Assembly (NCBI GenBank): GCA_037833965.1
Contig: AP031356.1
Location: forward strand, 15,336,501-15,400,500
Source of the DNA: Marchantia polymorpha subsp. ruderalis
Lineage: Eukaryota > Streptophyta > Marchantiopsida > Marchantiales > Marchantiaceae
Length of the DNA: 64,000 nucleotides
Direction: 5' to 3'
Positions 19,601 to 29,782 of this stretch are shown in pieces (within the stretch, counting starts at the first letter, position 1; the number at the start of each line of letters is the position of its first letter). Made by a program: the position numbers and the translations under genes. Below the pieces are notes generated by a model, which worked only from the letters and a program-made list of their open reading frames with translations, was not told where the DNA came from and searched no databases.

Positions 19601-21559
19601 ATCCCATCGCCCGGTAAAACACGATTAAGTAAGGCGATAGATGATTGAGCGTTCCTCCCCTCTCTTCTTGCGCATGTTGGCGCGTCACCTTCCACAGGAG
19701 CCGTGCCCAATGCACCGGAGCTCCTGACAACACTAGCTCCACGAACTCTACCTGCCAACCATGCATGTAAGCGGTCTTGGTCGGCTGCAATATCTGCAGC
19801 AATGCCGTCGCGACATTTCTCCGCAATCGATCCTTGTAATCCCGTGTCCGGAAACCGTTCTTGGGATGTCTAGCCACCTTGAAGAGCTCATTGTAAGAGA
19901 CTTCTTCCTCCTGGGACACTTTCACGCTGTCGGCCTCGAAGAGGAGATCCCCTTCCTCGCCGGCACACCTGCCCAACACCTGCGCCCAATTGCAAATGTC
20001 CCATCTCTCTGGGTGTGGGCGAAATCCGCGAGAAGGCTTGTGTCTCTCTTGCAGATACTCGCGCACCATCTCCGGACATGTCCAATTCCACCCCCAGAGG
20101 AGAAAATTGAGCTTCAGCCTCAACAGCACATCTTGAAATGCGCGTAGACCGATCTGCGGCACCCTGAGTGGAGACACTCGCAGCTGGGGAACCTTCGACA
20201 TTGCGTTGCCTGCACACACACAAACGTTCTCCCTTTCGCTCGCTCTCTCACAATCGCCACTGCGCGTCGGCCTCTCAAGCACTGACTGCTCACTCTCTCT
20301 GCGCTCGTTCAAGATCGCTACTCCCAATTCTTTCAAGGTCCGCCAAGATCCTTGCGCAACTCGTCTCCGCACTCTCTACTCTCACTGCAGGTCGCTCCGC
20401 CCTTGCGCGTAATCTTGGAACTGGAAATTGCAAAGTCAAGAATGAGAGAATGAGACTGGAGCGCAGTCTTTTCTTCTCCGATTTCAAGAACGTCCAACGT
20501 TCTTACTGGTTGCAACGTACACAGCCGGCTATACGGCTTAACGGTTCGCCCTTTGCATGCGCGAATTCACGTCTCCGCATTGCGCGCATTCGCATGCTTA
20601 AACGTTGAATTCTCCCGCCGCCGCCACCTTCCGGACTCGAGTCCGCTGCAGGGTATACGTCGGCCCTGTTGTCTTTTCCTAACCCGCCCTTCTCCGGAGG
20701 CGTGTCGCCGCTGGTGCGTTCATTATCCGTCGGCGCCTTGCTGGAGGCGCACATCCAGTCGGATCGAATTACGCCGGCGCGCAGTCGTACCGCTTATTTT
20801 GTCCTTTATGCCTCGTCCGTTGCTGCCGGCGCATATCCGCCAGCGCAACTCATGCCAGCGCATCCGGCCGTCAGCGCCACGTCGGAGGCGTACATCCGAC
20901 CGGCGCTTTCCTTCCATGAACAGCCACCAAAGGCGCTTCCGACTCTGAGTGGGTTTCCTCCTATGAGCGCGTGATTCCACCGAGGGCGCATCGCCGAGGG
21001 CGTACGGGAATCCTTTCCGGCTGTGAACCCTAGCGCGAACGGCGCATGTCCGGCTACGAGTTTTCCGACGCTCATAACTTCTCCATTCCTGATCCATCTC
21101 TGACGCTCTTGGACTCGTTAGAACGAGCATCCCGAGCTCTTTCTAATGCAACTTCAACCAACTGGATCTACCGTGTATCTCGATTGTTATGAAGGTTTTC
21201 CCTTTCCGCGCTAGCGGCGCTTCGCCGAAGGCGCACTCATGGTCGGATGCCTTTTAGAGGTCCGGGCCCTTCTCCTGACGTCTTTAGCAAAACCTCCTCC
21301 TGAGGTGTCTGCGCCGGAAGCGTAGCTTCCTTATACGCTAGAGGCGCGTGAGTAGAGACACCTCAAAAAGGAGCTTTTGCCGAAGGCGCCGAAGACGTTG
21401 GCGTTGGTACATCCGACTACGTGATTCTTTGTGCCCTTGTGACGATCTCATCAATCCACTCTATTTAGCGTACCCTTCTCTAGCTACAAACACTGCTTTG
21501 GTACTAGTTTTGTAAAATTGTTTAAATTCTGCAAAAAAAACAAAAAGTGTGTTACCACA
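16688..21559 (-). mobile_element. LTR-A copy 2 (5' LTR of E1-B), 4,872 bp
   Basis: Full-length LTR-A with the same ends as copy 1 and very high similarity throughout. It holds the LTR frame (20372-17647), TATA (17613-17607), hairpin (17601-17585), the inverted-repeat module (21111-21150) and a CA microsatellite near 16925-16940. Confidence 0.9.
17647..20372 (-). pseudogene. LTR-internal ORF of LTR-A copy 2, broken
   Basis: Counterpart of the frame at 2496-4961, with the same N-terminal domain (DVLLRLKLNFLLWGWN, WAQVLGRCAG), low-complexity middle, acidic patch and coiled coil. It looks broken at about one place. The open stretch also extends upstream of the MSKVPQ start with a basic leader (MRRRVAQGSWRTLKEL), so the N-terminal limit in LTR-A is unsettled. 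Confidence 0.7.
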
Positions 21560-22347
21560 GTACCGCTTATTTTGTCCTTTATGCCTCGTCCATTGCTGAC
21601 GACGCATATCCCGCCGGCGCAAATCATACCAGCGCAAATCATGCCAGCGCATCCGGCCATCAGCGCCACGTCGGAGGCGTACATCCGACCGGCGCGTTTC
21701 TTCCGTTGCTCAGCCGCCAAAGGCGCTTCCGACTTCGAGTTGATTTCCTCCCATGAGCGCGTGATTCCGCCGAAGGCGCATCGCCGAGGGCGTACGGGAG
21801 TCCTTTCCGGCTGTGAACCCTAGCGCGAACGGCGCATGTCCGGCCACAAGTTTTCCGACGCTCATAACTTCTTCGTCCCTGATCCATCTCTGACGCTCTT
21901 GGGCTCGTTGGAACGAGCGTCCCGAGCTCTTTCTAATGCGACTTTAACCAACAAGATCTACCGTGTATTCCGATCGTTAGGAAGGTTTCCCTTTCCGCGC
22001 TAGCGGCGCATCGCCGAAGGCGCACTCATGGTCGGAAGCCTTCAGAGGTCCGGGCCCTTCTTCTGACGTCTTTAGCAAAATCTCCTCCTGAGGTGTCTGC
22101 GCCGGAAGCGTAGCTTCCTTAACCGCTGGAAGCGCGTGAGTAGAGACGCCTCAGAAAAGGAGCTTTTGCCGAAGGCGCCGAAGACATTGGCGTTGGTACC
22201 TCCGACTACGCGATTCTTCGTGACCTCGTGACGATCTCCTCAATCCACTCTATTTAACGTACCCTTTTCTAACTACAAACACTGCTTCGGTACTAGTTTT
22301 CTAAAATTGTTTAAATTCTGCACAAAAAAAAAGGGTGTGTTACCACA
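21560..22347 (-). mobile_element. LTR-A fragment (5' end of U3 only), 788 bp
   Basis: Matches the upstream ~770 bp of LTR-A and ends with the LTR terminus GTGTGTTACCACA at 22347. It carries the inverted-repeat module at 21901-21940 in the TTGGAACGAGC form. It is more diverged from copies 1 and 2 than they are from each other, so it is older. It is the likely target into which E1-B inserted. The rest would lie left of the window. Confidence 0.75.
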
Positions 22348-25300
22348 AAGAAACGAGAAAGAAAAGAACAAATGCAGAAGAGGCCGTTACAAGAGGGAGC
22401 ACCACCTATGGACCCCAACAACATGTAGGTCACTTTTACTTTTTCTTTGCTACATGAGACGACCCTTCTCAACTATTCAGCAATTTTGTGCATAGTAGTT
22501 GCACCTAGTTGTAATTTAATTGGTCCTCTAAACTCCATGTCAAGACTGGCCTGATGGCAAGCCACTGCAAGCTGCACCAGGAGGAACTGTATGGACTACT
22601 CGAGGACTTGCTAACCTCTAGTTTAGAAGCAAATTTGTTAACTTCTGAGAATATGCTCCTTATTCCATAAAGTTGTTATGATTTGACTTCTATTTCTGTA
22701 CTCATTTTCAACATATAATATTATGATATATGTTATAATATTACTACATTCTTGCGGGATGAAACGATGCAAATCAATCAGTTGTGCAGTCCCCAGCGTC
22801 GCTTATGAGATAGTGGATGTTCATAAAAATAAATGACTGTTAGGAAGTTAATCAAGTGTTGTATTCGCGCAGGGACACGACTAATCACGGAGTGAAAAGA
22901 AGACATAGTGAACCGGAAGGTTGACATTGTAGTTCTCTTTATGTTTATATGGAACTAGGACCTTCAGGCAATCAGATCGAAGAGAATGTGAAGAGCAATA
23001 TAAATCTGCCTGTCTATTATCCAAGATTATTCACGGTCATAATCATGGTTCTTAACACTTCAGTCTAGCAATTAGTCAACCTCATATCATACAGACGTAT
23101 GTGGCAATCCTGAAGTCGCATTTTTTGTTTCTGCTCAGTAAGAATTAGACATCTCAATTCAGGAGAGGTACGTTTGATTTTTATTTAATGAGATAGATAA
23201 GAAAGATTGAATGCCCCTTCGAGCATTACATCAGTTGGATTCAGAAACTGTATGGTATCATACTTTGGGTTTCTTGTTGCAGAGCAAACCTTTGTTGGGA
23301 AATCTCGATGGGCTACAAGGGTCGCAAGCCTAGCAAGCCGAAGTCTCCCCCTACTCAATCTCCCGATTGTAACCCACCTGCAGCTAAATCTTCCCCTCCT
23401 ACTGTTGTCGTGAAATCTCCCCCTCCCCCTTCCCCTTTCTACTCACCTCAGACGCCACCACCTCCGGCTAAATTGCCACCTCTTCCCGTGGTTGTGAAGT
23501 CCCCTCCTCCACCTGCGAAATCACCTGCTCCTCCCGTTGTGGCTAAATCACCACCACCTCCGGCAAAATCTCCTCCTCCTCCAGTGGTGGTCAATTCCCC
23601 TCCACCCCCCATGAAGTCTCCCACACCGCCATATACGTATTAGATCGGACTTGCTTTCGCGGGCTGTAAGCTGTTATCAAGACAACAGTTGTTGATGCTC
23701 CCAATGCCTCTTGAGGTTGCCAACATTAAGGAGAATATCATACCAGGACTTATTTTATCAGCATATATACGAGCTCTGCTGTGCGTTTGCAGAATGTAGG
23801 GAAGTATTAAATTCACTTTGCTTCGAGCGTGACTACGTTCCTGGCGAAGTCCAATTTTCGATGCTGTTATGCAAAATTGTTGAGCTCCTCACAGGATTGT
23901 AGAGGCGTTATCATAGGCAGATTCGTCGTTTAGTCTGCATATGATTCCGAAGAGTGAATGAGAACGTAAATTGTGCTCACGTTTTCATTATCTAACCAAG
24001 TTCTGTATACAAACTCTAATATGTTTTAATTTTCAAATATTCTTACCAGCTTCTTAAAACCGAAGTAAACGGCGTGCTTTTACACTAAATGTCATCTGAT
24101 TCAGCAGATACGCACATTCGAGTCTGCAATTTTATGTTGTCTTTCATCATCGTGGAGAATCAGTCTATCCTAGCCCAATTTAAAATAACATAAAGTTCTC
24201 TCGTCAAGAGCAAGGAATCAATCTGCAGCCCATCATGTTACAGTATGTGTTTGTTTAGCAACATATATTCCCAAGTTACAGTCAAATCTACCGACATGTT
24301 TTCTCTAATATCTGTTTTTTTCACTTTTTCCCTGCTTCTAAATGTATCTCCTAAAGCTTCATACTGCAAATCTTATTCCTACCTATTAGAACACACTTAT
24401 AGATGAAAATATAAAAGACACGCTAGTGATATTGAGATAATGATAGACATTTTTTATTCAAGTATTAATACTTGAGTACAAGAAAATACTAAATATCAAG
24501 TTATTTAACTTCTAAATGGTGTTTTTATGTCAATGAGGAAATTTTTTAAATTTCTTTTCAGTTAATTATAATCCAATTGGAATTTAAACAATACGTTTTA
24601 TCATTACAATGTTGATCAAAACGCATCAATAGACAAAATCATACATTTACAATACATTTTGAATATCACTTGAATTTTCAAACAAGTTGAGTAAAAAAAT
24701 ATTTGTCATGTACATATATGTAGTGATTAGTTAGTATTGGATTAGAGTTAACTCTAGTTAGTTAAGATAACCTTAGATTAGTGTTCAATTAGAGAGCATA
24801 GCCGTGTGATGACTTGAGTAACTTTCATTTCTTAGAGTTTAGACTTCAGTCGTTGGGAGTAAATCTGCTATTGTGTCCCCTTAAAATCTACTTGGATTTT
24901 ACTAGAGTGTGCTCGGTTCGACTTTATGTAAGATTTGTGCTTTATGCTACTGAGGATTGCACAAAGCTTTCCATCCATTGTGATATATCCATGTATGTGT
25001 ATACTTTTGTTCCATGTATATGTGTTACTGTGAGTAACGCATGTCAACAGTGCACATCATATAACAGTATATATTCTAAAAAAAAATTTCCAAAATTTTC
25101 AAAATGAAATGAATTATATAAGAATTAATGAATTGAATTTTTTTCAGCACTCAGTTTTAAACTTTCTTCTTTTGATGAATGTGTTATGTTGAATTTTTTC
25201 CGAAATTTGTAAAATAATCTGCTTTTTCTTTTTAATCGAGAATAATAGTTTTCGGAATATTTTTTTTCTGAATTTGCTCTAAGATATGTGTAACAATGAG

Positions 25301-25409
25301 ACAAGCATAAAATATGATTATATCACATTTGATGTTTTGAATTACAATAAATTTTCCATTCATTTTACTTAGAACATACGTCAAAAGATACAAAAGTTGA
25401 TTCCTTTGT
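22348..25409. other. AT-rich host DNA between retroelements
   Basis: Low-GC, non-repetitive-looking sequence with no LTR similarity, in sharp contrast to the GC-rich elements on both sides. It contains the proline-rich frame at 23308-23643. Near 22360-22430 and 22530-22680 there are short open segments that could be exons, but I recognise no protein. From about 23950 to 25400 it is strongly AT-rich with poly-A/T runs, and nothing convincing was found. Confidence 0.6.
23308..23643 (+). CDS. Extensin-like proline-rich protein (possible exon or fragment)
   Basis: A 111-codon frame beginning MGYKGRKPSKPKSPP. It contains five SPPPP motifs with spacers such as VVVKSPPPPAKSP and YSPQTPPPPAK, and ends PTPPYTY. 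SPPPP blocks are the O-glycosylated (hydroxyproline) repeats of plant extensins, and a terminal YxY is the type of motif used in tyrosine cross-linking of cell-wall proteins. No signal peptide precedes the repeats. A pyrimidine-rich stretch ending TTGCAG at 23277-23282, with the frame open from there, suggests that the visible part may be a second exon whose first exon would encode the leader. Otherwise it is a gene fragment. Its compositional repetitiveness makes a chance frame possible but unlikely. Confidence 0.5.
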   Translation: MGYKGRKPSKPKSPPTQSPDCNPPAAKSSPPTVVVKSPPPPSPFYSPQTPPPPAKLPPLPVVVKSPPPPAKSPAPPVVAKSPPPPAKSPPPPVVVNSPPPPMKSPTPPYTY

Positions 25410-25414
25410 ATAAT
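25410..25414. repeat. Target-site duplication ATAAT, left copy
   Basis: ATAAT precedes the LTR-B start at 25415. The same five bases follow the LTR-B end at 54056-54060. It defines the outermost insertion of the middle nest. Confidence 0.75.
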
Positions 25415-25608
25415 TGTAATAACCCACTAAAGGCTAAAACTGCAATACAGTGGTAGAAAGGTTGAACCCACAGGGATAGAGGAACACACAGGGTACAAAG
25501 TGTCACGTTTAACAGACTATTGAGGAGTTTGAATTCTCAGGCGACTGTCACTCCCAGAAATACTGCAAGTGTCCACTCGGAGCGCACTCGGAGGTCGCAC
25601 AGTGCAGC

Positions 25609-25639
<31 letters not shown>

Positions 25640-28617
25640 CTGAAACTACAGAAACACAACCCAGAGATCCGTTAGGACCTCTACTCAAGATTTCAGGGGG
25701 GAAGTCTCTCGCGAGCGCACTCAGCGGAGCTGCGGGTAGTGACTTCCAACTCCGGCTTTTACAACACTTCCACTAGCTTGCTGCTAGCGTAGGAAACCCG
25801 GTTTGGACTGCCTACTTCGGATCGAAGTCTCTCATACGCGGTGAACCACACTCTCAACTCACAAAACGCGCAGAGAACACAGGTCCGCACTGAAGGACTC
25901 ACTGAGGATCATTCCAATAACACACCATAACAGTCTATTGAAGAGTTTGAATTCTCAGGCACTTATCATTCCCAGAAATACTACAGGGGTTGCCCCAAAG
26001 GCACCTGCTGCAGCTTAACCTGAATTTACAACCAAGGCTTACACGAAGTAGCAAAACTTCACTTTGGCATTCAGGGGAAAAATCCCGAAGGAGTTCAATC
26101 AGGAACAAACACTCGAAGGTGTAGGGGCGAAACTATTCAAGTATCTAACTAGTCACTGGCTCTGAGCATCGGCAATCACCCGCAGGTGAAATTCCGAACT
26201 ACTCAAGTCTCTAACCAATGTACGAGCTCTGAACATTCGGCCGAGGGCCTTCAGCTACACAATGCGGATCGCTAAGGTGTAGCTCCTCTTGCGTGGTGAC
26301 AAAACTAAGGGCACAAACACGCCGAGAAAATGAGTTCTTGATCTGCACTTCTGATGTTGGGAAAGATCCCAAGGCATAACGCCTTGAACTACTTTATACC
26401 TTCTAAGTCCTAACTAACACTACACTGCACTACACTATGCGCCGGCACGGAACCACGCTACACTTCACTCCGCGGAACCTGTGCTTCGCCTCCTGCGCGA
26501 CGGACTTCCGCGCACTAACTCCCTACCCTGCCAGTCTTCCGCTCGACTGCGCAGTCCCAAACGCTGCAACGCCGCGGACACCTCCACCTCGAGGGTGGAC
26601 ATGGTATCCTGCGCCTTCGACAGAAAAGAGTCTAACTTCTTCGCCACCTTCCGCCGACTCCTACTGTCACCTGTCAACAACCCGGCTACACGGAGCTCTA
26701 ACTCACGCAGTGTGAGTTTTTCCTGCGCCGCCACTTCCCAGTGGGCGTAGCCCTTGAGACAGTGGGCGACCCGCTTCGCCATCTCCTCCTTCGTGCGATC
26801 TGCGTCTCGCCTGCGATCATCTTCAATTACCATCAACTGCGATTCAGCCTCCGCACGCTGCGCTCTCAATTCCCCGCACTCCGACTGTAGCCGGCGGATT
26901 AAATCCTCATCCGCCTGTCGTGCGAGCTGACACTCCGCCAACAACCGCGTCTGTCGCACGAGCTCCTCTGACAGAATCTGATTTTGAGTTTTCTCAGAAA
27001 TCAATTCTTCCGTGATCTTCACCACATCCCTGGTGAGCTCTTCCAGTCTCTCCTTCTTCATCTTGTCGAGGGTGTGCGATTTCCGCACAAGGTTGTACTG
27101 ACCCCATAAACAGTCATGCTTCTCCCTCAATTCCTTCAGCTCCTGGTCCACCCTAGCTAGTAGCTTGCTGGTGTGGACTTTAGTGCGAGTCCGCCTGCGC
27201 ACTAATTCGATGTAGGATCCCGGCTGGAGTGGATCGGCGTATTTATCAAATTTGCGATCCAAGTACTTCAGCAACGGTATTACCTGCTCAGAGAGCGCCG
27301 CCGCTGGCGCTCCAACAATTTCCTCCTCCTCCTCCTCGGTATCTCCTGACCCCGACATTGCTTCTGTGGAGCCTCCGTCGTCATCATCAGAGGGAAGGAT
27401 TTCAGTCGCCATTGATTGCGTTGGTGACTGACCCGAGTGGGGCTGCACGTCGTCTACGGGTGCTGTCTCCGAAGGCACTCCTGCAGCTTCGCTGCTCCCC
27501 GCTAAAATGTCCAAGGCGGTGGGTGAATGTAGCCGTGCTACATCCCCATCGCCCGCCTGTCGATCGTCGACTGTGTCCTCTTCGCCGCCGACGTCCGCCG
27601 CCGAAGGCGATTGAGCGGAGTGTGTCTGCGCGGGGTGTAATTGCGCATCGCGCACCCGAGTTTCGTCCCGCGGACAGACAATCCGCTCCTCTGTTAGGTC
27701 CTGCTCCCGCGATCGGTCCTGCGCGAGGGCTGTGTCTGGCCTGTGCACAGGCAAATTCCGTCCGCGTTGCTGCGCTGTCGCGGAAGGCGTTGACCGCGGT
27801 CAACAGGCTCCGTCCCGTTCTCGTCTCTCCGTCGGCGCTCTCACCGCCGCAACTCCGTCCGACCGAAGGCGCATCCATTTGTTCCGTCCGTACAGTCCGT
27901 ACGGTCCGTACGGATTTTACTACTCCGGCGGTTCCTCGCCCGTCCGCGCTGTTGCGCTGGCGCGGCAGGCGCCGTACAATTTCTACCTCCGAAGGCGCAT
28001 TTCTAGGGCCGAAGGCGGATTTCCCGCCGACGCCTTAGCGCCTGTGCGCAGGCGACGGCCTGTGCGTAGGCAAACTTCGCTCGTCCGCCTGGGCAGAGGT
28101 TTCCTCGCCTGTGCGTAGGCGACATTCGCGCCTACGTCAAACCCTATTTTGCCTATGCGTAGGCGAACTGCCTTCGTTTGCGCATAGGACAAAACTTTCC
28201 TCGCCTGTGCGCAGGCGGAAAGCTGAGTATCTTGCGACCTTCATAACTCCCGGGATCCTCATCCATTTGGGGCGTTCTTGGGCTCATTGGAATTAGCGCG
28301 TTGAGCTCTTTCCAACAAAACCCTAACCAAGTCAAGGCGTTTGGAGATTGACCCAATTCTGAAGGATTCCTCTAGCGCCGAAGGCGAATTTTGCGCCTTG
28401 CGCCGAAGGGGTCATACCTTCAGAGCTCGCAGGGAGGGTGGTGTCCGTCCCTGACGTTGCGCCCTACTCCTAGATTCTACGAGTTCCCTCGAGAATCTCT
28501 GCGATCTTCCGAATTCACTCTGTTTTGATGCACCGAAGGCTATTTACACTACTGCCGCGGTACAGTTTTCCAAAAATGTTTTAATTTCCTCAAAAATACC
28601 AAAAGTGGGGTACCACA
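25415..28617 (-). mobile_element. LTR-B copy, internally shortened (I1, merged with left end of O1)
   Basis: Has both LTR-B termini (TGTAATAACCC at 25415 and GGGGTACCACA at 28617) but is only 3.2 kb. R/U5 with a long CA run (25612-25639), TATA (26392-26398) and hairpin (26370-26386) are present. The sequence after 28617 resumes inside an LTR-B at GGGCGAAAC, matching a point about 0.7 kb into this copy. The outer duplication ATAAT sits at its left edge, so its left end and that of the outer LTR appear to have been fused by recombination. Confidence 0.7.
26465..27754 (-). pseudogene. LTR-internal ORF of copy I1, C-terminal part only
   Basis: A 429-codon open part encoding the acidic patch (LPSDDDDGGSTEAMSG), the conserved ALSEQVIPLLKYLDRKFDKYADPL segment and the coiled coil ending LGLRSRAEDW. 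The conserved N-terminal domain of the family is absent from this shortened copy. Confidence 0.65.
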
Positions 28618-29777
28618 GGGCGAAACTATTCAAGTATCTAACTAGTCACTGGCTCTAAGCATCGGCAATCACCCGTAGGTGTAGATCCGAACTACTCAAG
28701 TCTCTAACCAATGTACTAGCTTTGAACATTCGGCCGAAGGCCTTCAGCTACACAATGCGGATCGCTAAGGTGTAGCTCCTCGTGCGTGGTGACAGAACTA
28801 AGGACACAAACATGCAGAAAAAACGAGTTGCTGATCTGCACTTCCGAAATTGGGAAAGAACACAAGGCAAGACGCCTTGAACTACTTTATACCTTCTAAA
28901 TCCTAACCAGCACTACACTGCACTACGCTACACGCCGGCACGGAACCACGCTACACTACACTCCGCGGAACCTGTGCTTCGCCTCCTACGCGACGGACTT
29001 CCGCGCACTAACTCCCTACCCTGCCAGTCTTCAGCTCGACTGCGCAGTCCCAACCGCTGCAACGCCGCGGACACCTCCGCCTCGAGGGTGGACATTGTAT
29101 CCCGCGCCTTCGACAGAAAAGAGTCTAACTTCTTCGCCACCTTCCGCCGACTCCTACTGTCACCTGACAACAACCGTGCTGCACAAAGCTCCAACTCACG
29201 CAGTGTGAGTTTCTCCTGCGCCGCCACTTCCCAGTGGGCGTAGCCCTTGAGACAGTGGGCGACTCGCCTCGCCATCTCCTCCTTCGTGCGATCTGCGTCT
29301 CGCCTGCGATCATCTTCAATTACTACCAACTGCGATTCGGCCTCCGCACGCTGAGCTCTCAATTCCCTGCACTCCGACTGCATCCTGGGGATCAAATCCT
29401 CATCCGCCTGTTGTGCGAGCTGACACTCCGCTAACAACCGCGTCTGTCGCACGAGCTCCTCTAACAGAACCTGATTCTGAGTTTTCTCACAAATCAGTTC
29501 TTCCGTGGTCTTCACCACATCCCTGGTGAGTTCTTCCAGTCTCGCCTGCTTCAATGCGTCGTAGTGGGTGTGCGACTTCCGCACGAGATTATACAGTCCC
29601 CACAAACACGCATGCTTCTCCCGTAAATCCTTCAGCTCCCGGTCCACCCTAGCTAGTAGCTTGCTGGTGTGGACTTTAGTGCGAGTCCGCCTGTGCACTA
29701 ACTCGATGTAGGACCCCGGCTGGAGTGGATCGGCGTATTTATCAAATTTGCGATCCAAGTACTTTAGCAGAGGTATT
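28618..29777 (-). mobile_element. Piece of outer LTR-B O1 (R part and 3' half of the LTR frame)
   Basis: Continues O1 from within R through hairpin (28863-28879), TATA and the C-terminal part of the LTR frame (28928 upward) to the insertion point of the Tat-like element. The final five bases before that element (29778-29782, ACCTG) are its target duplication. Confidence 0.75.
28928..29777 (-). pseudogene. LTR-internal ORF of O1, C-terminal part
   Basis: Encodes the coiled-coil region (VIPLLKYLDRKFDKYADPL to LGLRSRAEDWQG) of the outer LTR-B. It is cut at 29777 by insertion of the Tat-like element. The remainder of the frame lies in the pieces at 39875-39925, 45293-46238 and 51566-52819. Confidence 0.65.
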
Positions 29778-29782
29778 ACCTG

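Larger units (their letters stand above)
15119..21559 (-). mobile_element. Ty3/gypsy element with LTR-A, 5' part (element E1-B)
   Basis: Minus-strand element: 5' LTR (21559-16688), primer-binding site (16665-16648) and gag (16604 down to 15119), where the plus-strand element E2 interrupts it. The remaining 3' part must lie left of the window. Its upstream end adjoins another LTR-A piece at 21560, so it probably inserted into an older LTR-A. Confidence 0.85.

Noticed and set aside
24814-25107. A 97-codon frame in the AT-rich host stretch
   Set aside because: It has no recognisable domain, an unremarkable start, and ends in a poly-lysine run from A-rich DNA. I could not support it as a gene.
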